Source of the DNA: Motacilla alba alba
Taxonomy: Eukaryota > Chordata > Aves > Passeriformes > Motacillidae
Assembly: GCF_015832195.1 (NCBI RefSeq)
Contig: NC_052020.1
Span: 62,313,888-62,377,887 of the forward strand
Direction of reading: 5' to 3'
DNA: 64,000 bases
Both the position numbers and the translations under genes were made by a program. This document shows, in pieces, positions 37,145 through 45,955 of this stretch. The notes beneath the pieces are model-generated. The model did not search any database. It was not told the DNA's origin and worked only from the letters and a program-made list of their open reading frames with translations. Each line of letters begins with the position of its first letter. Position 1 is the first letter of the stretch.

Positions 37145-38790
37145 GGGGTTCAACTGCAGGAGCCTCCAGCTCTCGCAGCGTTTGCAGGGTTGAAGTCGGG
37201 CTGTGCCGCTGCATTCCAGGGCGCTTCTCCTGCCGGTGTCCCGGCCCCAAACGTTCCCGCGCGGGAGCCCGGCTGGCACCGCCCGGGGAGCTGCTGAGGC
37301 GGAGGGAAATTTGGGGCGGCCGGGCTGCCGCGGGACTGCCCGGGCCGCGCCGGTGCGAGCCGTGCGGAGCCGTGCGGAGCCGAGGGGGGCTTTGCCGGGC
37401 CGGCGGGCGGGAGAGGCGGCGCGGGCGCTGCGCTGGTCCCGGCCGGTGCCGGTCGCTCTGTCCGCTCCGGGCGCGGGGCTCGGGCGCCGCCGGGGCTCCC
37501 TGGGCCCGGTGCCGGCCCCGCCGGGCAGGGGGGAGCAGCCGGGGCTCTCCCGGCGCGGCGCCGCCCCTGCGCGCCCGAGGAGCCGCCGGAGGAGCCGCCG
37601 GAGGAGCCGCTTTCCTGCCGGGAGCCGCGCTCCGTCCGGCGCCGGGAGCGCGGGGAGCGATTTTGGAAAGGTCTTTGATGTCCTGCTTTTGACGCGGCTT
37701 TTAGGAATTTATTGTATCGTTTTGATTTGTTTGCAGCTGGTGGATGGTACGGGATGCGCTGCACTTCTCGAATGTTATGGTTCTCGGGTCAGGTGTTGAT
37801 GAGTAGGTTGTTTTGAATTCAGTTTTGTGGTCGGATTTTTTTTTTTTCCCCCATGGCTATTCCGTTTTCTAGGGTTTACCGTGGGTTTTATGGGTCGTAG
37901 CATGAAGTAGAAGTTAGGTTTTGGATTCTGTGGTGGTGCCTTTTGTTAGCTTGAGTATGCAGCGTTTGTTTCGGTGGGTTCGAGGTAGTGTCGTGTAGTT
38001 ACTTGGTGAGGGGTTTTTAATCTTTATAGTCGCATTCTTGTTTCTTATCTTACAGGGCTTTTATTTCTTTGGATTGTTTGATCGAAGCGTATGTTTGATC
38101 GTTACGGATCATTTGGGAGTTATTGTTTATGACTACATTTATATTTAGGCTTCTTGTTTATTTCTAGGTGCTATTTTTTTATTTTGATAGTTTGAGGCAT
38201 TTTGGGGTTTATTGTGTTATAAATACTATTTTTGTTTTTAAGTTTATTTGGTTTTGATTTTTTTTTTATCCGTTGATGTATTTGGTTGCACTATATTAGG
38301 TTGTTGTGGTTTTTTTTTGGAATATGGGTATTTATATGGTGAATCTTTTTAGGTGTGTTTTTATTTGGGTAGTTATTTTCTTAGTTTTTAGTGGTTGAGA
38401 TTTTTTTTCATGTCGTTAATTACTTAGTGGTTTTGTAGTTATTGTTCTAGAGCATTGGTTGTTCTTTGAGTTAGTGTAGAGGTAGAGTTTTGATTATTTT
38501 TTTAGTCACGTTCAGGGTCAGTGGTATGGTTTGGAGTTTAGTAAGTTGGTTTGATTTTTTTTTTTTTAGTAGTTTTGGGGACTTGCTGTGTTTGTTTCTA
38601 TAAGGGTTGGTTTTTACTTGTGTTCCATTTTTGTGATATGATGAGAATTGTTAGTGAAAAGAGAATAGTGTGGCGTTTTTATGCTGGCAGTTGGTTGGCT
38701 GGTGGAGCTCTTTTGATGTTTTTGGAGGATATTCCTGGGAATTTGATGCTTTTTTTGGTCATTTTATTTAGGAATTGGGTTTTAGATCTA
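37145..38790 (+). repeat. Macrosatellite copy 0: diverged unit lacking the middle segment
   Basis: 37,145-37,680 is a CpG head. Its 3' half (CGGCGCGGCGCCGCCCCTGC ... GAGGAGCCGCCGGAGGAGCC ... ATTTTGGAAAGGTCTTTGAT) is nearly the same as U1 40,547-40,679. The part at about 37,345-37,470 matches 48,183-48,310. Downstream, TTTGCAGCTGGTGGATG, CATTCTTGTTTCTTATCTTA and GGCATTTTGGGGTTTATTGT follow U1 to about 41,245. The sequence then jumps to the equivalent of U1 43,020-43,400 (ATTTATATGGTG..., GGTCAGTGGTATGGTTTGGA). The segment with the spliced-ORF exons and poly(A) signal is absent. Substitutions are common, so it is older than the other copies. Confidence 0.85.
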
Positions 38791-39890
38791 TATCTATATC
38801 TATAATTAAACAAAAGAAATATATATAGAAATGGGAATGAAAAACTTAAATTTTAAATATAGACTTAAATTTTAAGTCTATATTAAGTTTTAAGTCTAAT
38901 TAAGTTTTTAAATTAAAACTTAAATTTTAAATATAAAATTTTAAATCTTAAAAATAAAACATGTAACATAAATCATATATTACAATAAGGTATTATATTG
39001 TTTAATATAGAGTATTTTATATGTTTATAGAAATAAATATAAATATAGATTACAAATATAAAAAACCCATACAAAATATAAATATAGAAATGTTATACAA
39101 ATACATGCAGACTTATATAAAAATATTCAGAAATATAAAATAATATAAATGGATACAATGCATAATACAAGTAATATTTTATATATCCTATTATAGTCTA
39201 TTATTGGAATATATATAAAATATATATTTTGCACATCAGTACATTATCATATAATATATAACAAATTAGAAATAAATATATCAAAGTATTTTCAAATGGT
39301 TTATATAAAGAGGGGGTTATGTTTCTTCTTGGCAATAGACAGGGTTTTTGCTTAAGAGATTATAAATACAAATAATATAAAGGTAGAACTCTAAGTATAG
39401 AAATTTATAATAAACACATAAAGATTTATGTAAAAATTAAATATATAAGAAAAAAAGTTGTAGCAGTAGTTGTGATATATAGTATAATCATTTATCTATA
39501 TTATTAGATTATGATATACATTATATATAATTAAAAGAATAGTACATCAATAGAGACTCTAAATAGATATGTGAATATACCTATGCAAAGTATTAATATA
39601 AAAATATTTCAATATAGTTTAAAAGAATGCTTTTTCTGGTCTTTATTTGGTTAGAGATGGGGTTATTATTTTTAAAAGTATTTTTAAAATATAAATAGAA
39701 ATATAGAAATATACAATCAATAAAAATAGATATTTTTAAAACTACAAAATATAAATATATGTAAGTAATAGGAATAGATGTAATATAGAATATGAATTAT
39801 ATAACACCTCAGTGTCTGCTATAAATATGCGTTTGAATCTAAATAGGAAAAAGATAAATTTTAAATATATTTTACTTTGGTTTTAAAAAA
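38791..39890 (+). repeat. A/T-rich satellite block, about 0.3-kb monomers
   Basis: Almost pure A/T with low-complexity words such as AAATATAGAAAT. Anchor words GGCAATAGACAGGGTTTTTG (39,331), ATTTGGTTAGAGATGGGGTT (39,645) and TTGGGTTCGAGGCAG (39,912) lie about 270-310 bp apart and define the monomers. A 27-bp palindrome is at 38,857-38,883. No gene. Confidence 0.8.
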
Positions 39891-40049
39891 AGGGAGCTTT
39901 TTTGGTTGTTGTTGGGTTCGAGGCAGTTTTTCTGGCGTTTATTCTGGAGGGTTTTTTTGCCGGGGGCGGCTCCCGTTGCGGTGGCAGCTGCCGGTTTTTG
40001 CCGCCTTCCCCGGCGGCAGCGCCGCGGCGTGGGGTGGGGCGGGCGGCGG

Positions 40050-40083
40050 TGCTGCCGCCCTGTGGGCAGAGCGCGGTAGTGCA
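40050..40083 (-). promoter_or_regulatory. CTCF-like two-part site, U1
   Basis: On the minus strand: an upstream motif TGCACTACC, six bases (GCGCTC), then the core TGCCCACAGGGCGGCAGCA. The core matches about 15 of 19 positions of the usual CTCF consensus (a C replaces the usual G/T at position 12), and the spacing is that of known two-part CTCF sites. Binding is unproved. Confidence 0.4.
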
Positions 40084-40187
40084 GGCGAGCGGCGCTCGGC
40101 GGCCGAGCGGCGCTCGGCGGGCACGCCTGTGTGCGGCGGCGGGCGGCAGGGCGGGCGCGGCGTGTCGCGGACGGGCTTGACCTTCTC

Positions 40188-40198
40188 AAGATGGCGGC
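40188..40198 (+). promoter_or_regulatory. YY1-type site AAGATGGCGGC, U1
   Basis: Perfect match to the strong YY1 consensus. It also forms an ATG in good start context (A at -3, G at +4). Confidence 0.7.
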
Positions 40199-40250
40199 AG
40201 AAAGGGCGGGACACTGCAGCTTGGCCAATGATTGCCGAGCGCGGCCGGAG

Positions 40251-40310
40251 AGCCGAGTGCAGCCGAGTGCTGCCGAGTGCAGCCGAGTGCAGCCGAGTGC
40301 AGCCGAGTGC
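40251..40310 (+). repeat. 10-bp VNTR (AGCCGAGTGC), six copies, U1 head
   Basis: Six AGCCGAGTGC/TGCCGAGTGC units. The equivalent place holds three units in U5 and nine in U6, so the copy number is variable between units. Confidence 0.95.
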
Positions 40311-41363
40311 AGCCCGAGAGCCGGCGGGAGCCCCGGGTGGCCGCGCGCAGCCGAGTTTCCCCTCAAAGCCGATCGTCCCCGACTTTCGCCGAACCGAGCC
40401 CGCTTCAGCCCAGGAGCCGAAACGAGACCGGTTCAGACCAAAAGCCGAAATGAAACGACTTCACGCCGAGAGCCGACCCAGGTGGGAGCCGCGAGCACCA
40501 TGAGGGGCCGGCCGGCTCCTGCCGGGCAGGGCGCAGTGGCCGGGGCTCTCCCGGCGCGGCGCCGCCCCTGCGCGCCCGAGGAGCCGCCGGAGGAGCCGCC
40601 GGAGGAGCCGCTTTCCTGCCGGGAGCCGCGCTCCGTCCGGCGCCGGGAGCGCGGGGAGCGATTTTGGAAAGGTCTTTGATGTCCTGCTTTTGACGCGGCT
40701 TTTAGGAATTTATTGTATCGTTTTGTTTTGTTTGCAGCTGGTGGATGTGCTGCACTTCTTGAATGTTATGGTTCTCGGCTCAGGTGTTGATGAGTAGGTT
40801 GTTTTGAATTCAGTTTTGTGGTCGGATTTTTTTTTTTTTTTTTTTTTTAATTCCCCTTCCCCCCCCCCCCTTCCCCCCCCGCTAGACGTTTTCTAGGGTT
40901 TACCGTGGGTTTTATGGGTCGTAGCATGAAGTAGAAGTCAGGTTTTGGATTCTGTGGTGGTGCCTTTTGTTAGCTTGAGTATGCAGCGTTTGTTTCGGTG
41001 GGTTCGAGGTAGTGTCGTGCAGTTACTTAGGGGTTTTTAATCTTTATAGTCGCATTCTTGTTTCTTATCTTACAGGGCTTTTATTTCTTTGGATTGTTTG
41101 ATCGGAGCATATGTTTGATTGTTACGGATCCTTTGGGAGATAGTGTTTCTGGTTACGTTTCTTTTTTGCCTTCACGTTTCTTACTAGGTGGTATTTTTAT
41201 TTTGGTAGTTTGAGGCCTTTTGGGGTTTATTGTGTTAGGAATATTTTTTTTTGCTTGTTGCTAATTTAAGTTTATGTGTGCTATTTAAAAGCCAGCTCCA
41301 CTTGAGCTGTGGGGAACTAGGAGCATATCTGTTCTGATCTTCCTCTCACCTTTCTTCCCACAG

Positions 41364-42099
41364 CTGTTTCTGTACTCCTGACTTCCCGTCACGCCAGGGA
41401 CACGTGGCTTGGAGCACAGCAGCCGGATTCCTCACTTAGCCGTGTCAGCTTGGTGCAGGTTACGAATTACAGGGTGACTTGGAAACCCAGAAACAAAGGG
41501 AAGAAGCTGGTATGTCTCTTAGCAGGGGAAAAAAAAAAAAAACACCAAAAAAACCCCAAAAAACCAAAAAAAAAAAAAACAAACAAACAAAAAAACCAAA
41601 AAAAACAAACAAACAAACAAAAAAAAAACAAAAACCAAACCAAAAAAAACCCCTACATCAGGGCAATAATTCAGGGGACTAACACTTCATCTTTAACTTT
41701 CTTCTGTGCTCAGTCCTCATCGCCGGGAGCCGTGAAAGCCCCCTGAGCTGTAGGTCTCATACAGACCTACCTCGTTTGGTCCAAAAAATCAGTATTTTAT
41801 TACTGTGTGCACACTCAGGGGGAAGATTTTATCCCATATCCCTCAGAGGGACATTAAACCTCCAGTTTCCCTTTTCTTGAACAGTTTGAGAGAGGATATT
41901 ACTTATGTAATTTTTACTGCAGGCATTTGATCTTTTTGAAGACCGTTTGTGCGTGTGCGTGCCCCTAATAGCTGTCCCCTCTCTAACACAGGATGGGGAA
42001 GAAAGGCTGCAGAGCTTCCTGCAACGGGCTGCGAGCGCAAAGAGCGAGGAGGCAGCGGAAGACCGGACTCAGGAATCGGAACGGTTTTCTTGGGTTTAA
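41364..42099 (+). CDS. Candidate two-exon ORF of U1, 83 codons, unknown function
   Basis: Exon 41,364-41,509 (146 bp) lies between a strong acceptor, CTTTCTTCCCACAG, and a good donor, AAGCTG|GTATGT. The next acceptor is CCCCTCTCTAACACAG at 41,976-41,991. Reading from 41,366, 48 codons run open to the donor and join in phase to 35 codons from 41,992, ending at TAA 42,097-42,099. The translation includes TNYRVTWKPRNKGKKL followed by DGEERLQSFLQRAAS. I recognise no family. No start codon is assigned; earlier exons could be 40,738-40,783 (acceptor TTTTGTTTGCAG) or the head. The intron holds an A-rich tract. Copies in U3 and U5 keep the frame. The frame may be open by chance. Confidence 0.25.
41528..41652 (+). 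repeat. A-rich tract with CAAA/CCAAA interruptions inside the candidate intron, U1
   Basis: Oligo(A) broken by C, CC and CAAACAAAC words. The same place in U3 (52,999-53,157) and U5 (59,823-59,968) is A-rich but of different length and pattern, so it is a fast-changing tract. Lys-rich frames here are artefacts. Confidence 0.95.
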
Positions 42100-42574
42100 G
42101 AAGCTCGAATGGCGCTTCAAGACATTTATATCAGACCTGGTTTAATTTCATTACCCTTTTTTTTTACATCCACAAAAAAACCCCAACCCTCCCCCCCCCC
42201 ACCTCCAGGATCCATCGCTGCTGCTGCCGTGCGTGACGAGAAGCCGTCTTCCCTCTGCCCGGAGCAGCTGAGAGATGGAGCAGCACCCCAAAGGACTTTC
42301 TGCTCAGTGATTATAGCTGAGTTTTAGTGGGAATTCTCTGAGCAATCTGGTGGATTGTGCTTGAACGTGGCCGTGAGGGTAGCTGAGCACGGCAGTCCGG
42401 ATCTGCGAGCCGCGGTGCCGGAGCTCTTTGAAAGGTCGTGGGGGATGCATTCATTCCATTGAATCCCGGCCCTGTGCTGTGCCCAGGCCCTTTGTACAAA
42501 GAGGGTACGGGGAGAAACCAGAACTGCACGTTGCTTGCGATACGTATGGAGTTTTGAAAGCTTTAGTTCTAGCT

Positions 42575-42580
42575 AATAAA
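42575..42580 (+). terminator. AATAAA poly(A) signal of the U1 candidate transcript
   Basis: AATAAA lies in CTAGCTAATAAAAGAAG, followed within 30-90 bp by T-rich and GT-rich sequence (TTTTTTTTTCC, then CTTTGGTGGTGT), which suits cleavage and polyadenylation. It is conserved at 54,080-54,085 in U3 and 60,885-60,890 in U5. Confidence 0.5.
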
Positions 42581-42599
42581 AGAAGTTAGTTTGAAAAAA

Positions 42600-43625
42600 A
42601 GCCAAATAATTTATTTTTTTTTCCTTCAACGTGATACTCTTTGGTGGTGTACGGTGTGTTGTCTTCTTTTTTGGTGTTGTTAACTCTGTGTCATTTGTTT
42701 TTTGAGTGAAGATAACTCTGTGGATGGCTTGGTTTGTATTTGAGGCAGAATTAATTTCAACAGGTTTCTTTAATAGACTTCTGAGATGTATTGCTGGGAT
42801 TTTGGCTTTGTTTATCGTAGGTATAAACACAGAGATTTGGTAGGGGCAGCTCGGCTGCTGGAGTTTTGGGTGTTTAAGTGATTGGATGGCTTTTGTTACC
42901 TGCAGTTTTTAATTTTTGAAAGGTTTTTTTACGTAGTGGCTTAAGGTGGTTTTTAGAATTAATTGTCTTGCTTCATGTTGTGTGCAGCCGGTGTTGGGGG
43001 GGGGGGGGGGGGGGGGGGTTTAGTTTTCTTTTTGGGGACAGGAGCATTTATATGGTGGGTGTTTATAGGCAGTATATATTTTTTTAAAATTTTAGCAGTG
43101 ATATTTTTTGACATTTTAATAGCTTAGAATTTTTTTTATGATTTTCATTAGTTTTTTTTTAAATTTAAAATTATTTCTACAGATTATTGTTCATTACTTG
43201 TGAGTTAGCATAAAGGTAGAGCTTCGGGGGTCTTTTTAGTAATGTTTAGGGTCAGTTGTACAGTCTGGAGTTTAGGGAGCTGGTTTGATTTATTTTGTAC
43301 AGGTTTTTGTTTTTCTTAGCAGTTCTTTCCTTTTGGATGTGTATTGGAGTTTTTTGGGTTTCTGAGGAATTGGTTGAGGAGGAAGTTTATGATGAGGAAG
43401 CACGGAGGTTTTGGGCTAGCTCTAATGGGATTTTTACATTTCTTTATAGATGGGTTTGCTTGAGTTTCTAATCGGGGGAAGCCTTGTGGGATCTCCGCTC
43501 TGTTGGCAACAGGAGCGGGCTCTGTTTTTCTGTGTTGTGCTGGGATGTGAGCGCGTGGCGGTGCCGAGGAGGGTGCAGCATTTTTGTGGTTCTGATGTGT
43601 TAGGTTAGTGAATTTATGGGGTTCG
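42600..43625 (+). repeat. C-poor G/T-rich body of U1
   Basis: About 1 kb with very little C on the plus strand, many T runs, and a run of about 22 G at about 42,997-43,018. It is repeated almost exactly in U3 (54,105-55,130) and, up to the gap, in U5 (60,910-61,683). Copy 0 keeps a diverged form (38,290-38,790). Confidence 0.9.
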
Positions 43626-44540
43626 ATATCTAGTTTAAAATAGAAAGAAATATCCATTTAAAAAGATCACATTATAAGGGTAAACATAAGAATCGAAACA
43701 AATCAAACTGTAATATATAGTATGTTCTTGTAACCTGGTATAACATATACAAAACACAGTCTATTCTATATACGCAAAAATATCTAACTATAGATCGTAA
43801 ATATAAAAATAATGACATACAGTTTAAAATAAACGGGGCGTTTTTTTGGTTTTTATTAGTTGATAGGCAGGTTTTTTACTCAGTAACAGAAATAGAAATA
43901 ATCTAAAAATAGAAATCCAAAGATCCAAATATATCTATAATGACATCTATAAATATTACCTATGAATTAATAGAAGTAAGAGAGTTATCTAAGAATAGTA
44001 TGTACATATATATGTATATATATTTATGTATATATAAAAATATATTAAAAGGTATTTTATATAACATGTATAATCTACATAATAAATAAAAAATATAAAT
44101 GGAAATATGAATATATAATTATGAAAAATGTAATAGCCTAAAAAATTTCCACTATACTACAAGTAATACCTTGAATGTAATACTCTAAAAAATATGGTTT
44201 AAATCAAGGGGGGGGGGGGGGTTGCTTTTTATTTGGTTTGAGGCGGGGTTTTTTATTTTAATTGATTATTTTAATTATTTTATTTTAAATAATACAGATC
44301 TTGATAGTGTTACACAGTTCTACATAGAGAGACATATAATCACGATTTAAAAAATATTTCCAGAAATATAAAATATAGATAAATAGAAGGGATAGGAAGA
44401 GATGTAATATAGAATACAGATAGCACTACACATCAATAGACATTTTAAATGGAAATGGGAATGTAAATATAAAAATATGGCGTTTTTTCAAACTTAAATG
44501 CAGTTGAAAAGAAAGGGGTTCTTTTTGGCTTTCATTTGGG
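43626..44540 (+). repeat. A/T-rich monomers of U1
   Basis: A/T satellite with anchors at about 43,851-43,876 (TTAGTTGATAGGCAGGTTTT), 44,231-44,252 (ATTTGGTTTGAGGCGGGGTT) and 44,534-44,556 (ATTTGGGTAGAGGCAGGGTT), spaced about 300-380 bp. A 14-bp or so G run lies at 44,209-44,222. The block leads straight into the head of U2. Confidence 0.85.
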
Positions 44541-45700
44541 TAGAGGCAGGGTTTTGTTTTTGTTTTTTTTTTTCTTTTTCTCCTTTCGCGTTGTCGGGGG
44601 GGCATTGATTCTGGAGGGTTTTTTTGCCGGGGGCGGCTCCCGTTGCGGTGGCAGCTGCCGGTTTTTGCCGCCTTCCCCGGCGGCAGCGCCGCGGCGTGGG
44701 GTGGGGCGGGCGGCGGTGCTGCCACCCTGTGGGCAGAGCGCGGTAGTGCAGGCGAGCGGCGCTCGGCGGCCGAGCGGCGCTCGGCGGGCACGCCTGTGTG
44801 CGGCGGCGGGCGGCAGGGCGGGCGCGGCGTGTCGCGGACGGGCTTGACCTTCTCAAGATGGCGGCAAAAAAGGCGCGCAAATCGGAGGACCGCGGTCCGT
44901 CTACTGGACTGCCGGAACGGAACACCGGCGCCGGCGCGGCGCGAGCGGGATTTTCTGTGGCGCTTCGGGTACCTTGGAGACGGGCTGTGGGCTCAGCGGC
45001 GCCGCGGGCGGGCGTATTTCGGCGGGTTTGTGACAGGCATTGGCGCTAAACGCCTATCTCCCTGCCGAGGTCCCCTCCCCGCCGCCCTGTTGAGTGTGGC
45101 GTGTCGCGGACTGGTTTGACCTTCTCAAGATGGCGGCAAAAAAGGCGCGCAAATCGGAGGACCGCGGTCCGTCTACTGGACTGCCGGAACGGAACACCGG
45201 CGCCGGCGCGGCGCGAGCGGGATTTTCTGTGGCGCTTCGGGTAGCTTGGAGACGGGCTGTGGGCTCAGCGGCGCCGCGGACGGGCGTATTTCGGCGGGTT
45301 GGTGACAGGCATTGGCGCTAAACGCCTATCTCCCTGCCGAGGTCCCCTCCCCGCCGCCCTGTTGAGTGTGGCGTGTCGCGGACTGGTTTGACCTTCTCAA
45401 GATGGCGGCAAAAAAGGCGCGCAAATCGGAGGACCGCGGTCCGTCTACTGGACTGCCCGCACGGAACACCGGCGCCGGCGCGGCGCGAGCGGGATTTTCT
45501 GTGGCGCTTCGGGTACCTTGGAGACGGGCTGTGGGCTCAGCGGCGCCGCGGGCGGGCGTATTTCGGCGGGTTTGTGACAGGCATTGGCGCTAAACGCCTA
45601 TCTCCCTGCCGAGGTCCCCTCCCCGCCGCCCTGTTGAGTGTGGCGTGTCGCGGACTGGTTTGACCTTCTCAAGATGGCGGCAAAAAGGGCGCGCAAATCC
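44541..45700 (+). promoter_or_regulatory. Type B CpG head of U2 with 272-bp tandem repeats
   Basis: The first 250 bp are the same as the U1 head, including the CTCF-like site (44,717-44,750, here with the better T at core position 12). After the YY1 site the sequence differs: instead of CAGAAAGGGCGGGAC it reads CAAAAAAGGCGCGCAAATCG and enters a 272-bp tandem array. The head ends by returning to a GGCAAAAAGGGCGCGCAAAT variant and the GCCGA repeats. Confidence 0.7.
44829..45700 (+). repeat. 272-bp CpG-rich tandem array, 3 full copies plus partial, U2
   Basis: GTGTCGCGGAC restarts at 44,829, 45,101, 45,373 and 45,645: exactly 272 bp each. Each copy has a YY1-type site (44,855; 45,127; 45,399; 45,671) and E2F-like words (TTTCGGCGGG, ATTGGCGCTAAA). 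Each full copy has a 63-codon frame starting at the YY1 ATG. Copy-to-copy changes include GGAACGG/CGCACGG and GTACCTTGG/GTAGCTTGG, all altering the frame's amino acids, which argues against coding. The CpGs are well kept, which suggests little germline methylation. Confidence 0.97.
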
Positions 45701-45955
45701 AGCTGAGCCGAGTGCAGCCGAGTGCAGCCGAAGAGCCGAGCGTAGCCGGGCGTAGCCGAGAGTAGCCGAATGCAGCCGAAGAGCCGAGCGTAGCCGACGG
45801 TAGCCGAGTGCAGCCGAAGAGCCGAGTGCAGCCGATAATAGCCGGCTTTAGCCGAAGAGCCGATAATAGCCGACCGTAGCCGAGTGCAGCCGAAGAGCGG
45901 GGCATAGCCGAGTGTTGTCGAGAACAGCCGAGTGTAGCCGAAGAGACCTAATATA
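45701..45955 (+). repeat. Degenerate GCCGA(N)5 repeat, U2 tail
   Basis: AGCCGAGTGC, AGCCGAAG, AGCCGAGCGT and AGCCGATAAT units without strict periodicity. Almost identical to 57,473-57,720 in U4 and related to the 10-bp VNTR of type A heads and to the (AGCCG)n at 35 kb. Confidence 0.9.

Larger units (their letters stand above)
39944..40680 (+). promoter_or_regulatory. Type A CpG head of U1, likely promoter
   Basis: Dense CpG island. In order it holds a CTCF-like site (40,050-40,083), a nuclear-receptor half-site-like TTGACCTT, a YY1-type site (40,188-40,198), a TTGGCCAATGA CCAAT box (about 40,221), the AGCCGAGTGC repeat, and a splice donor CCCAG|GTGGGA with exon end at 40,481. A 59-codon frame with good start context (CACCATGA at 40,500) runs to 40,679. 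YY1 sites in this orientation usually lie just downstream of a start site, so plus-strand transcription is inferred. Confidence 0.6.
39900..44540 (+). repeat. Macrosatellite unit U1 (complete, type A head)
   Basis: The head starts with CTGGAGGGTTTTTTTGCCGG at 39,944, and the same word restarts U2 at 44,611, giving a period of 4,667 bp. The order is CpG head (39,944-40,680), T/G-rich body (to 41,280), exon-like segment (41,280-42,600), C-poor body (42,600-43,625), A/T monomers (43,626-44,540). From 41,124 on it is almost identical to U3 (52,599 onward) and U5, differing by scattered substitutions and homopolymer lengths. This is the reference copy for the array. Confidence 0.95.

Noticed and set aside
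40500..40679. 59-codon ORF in type A heads (also 58,776-58,955 and 63,110-63,289)
   Set aside because: Good start context, but Pro/Arg/Glu-rich and driven by GAGGAGCCGCCG triplet-like repeats; no recognised domain. The upstream donor at 40,481 would place it in an intron.
41450..41746. Lys/Asn/Gln-rich ORFs in U1, and equivalents in U3 and U5
   Set aside because: Read-through of the A-rich intronic tract. Only the first part is kept as the candidate exon.
44858..45049. 63-codon ORF starting at the YY1 ATG in each 272-bp copy
   Set aside because: The start context is good, but the differences between copies change amino acids, one U4 copy is frameshifted, and the sequence is explained as a regulatory tandem repeat. 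Translation cannot be excluded.
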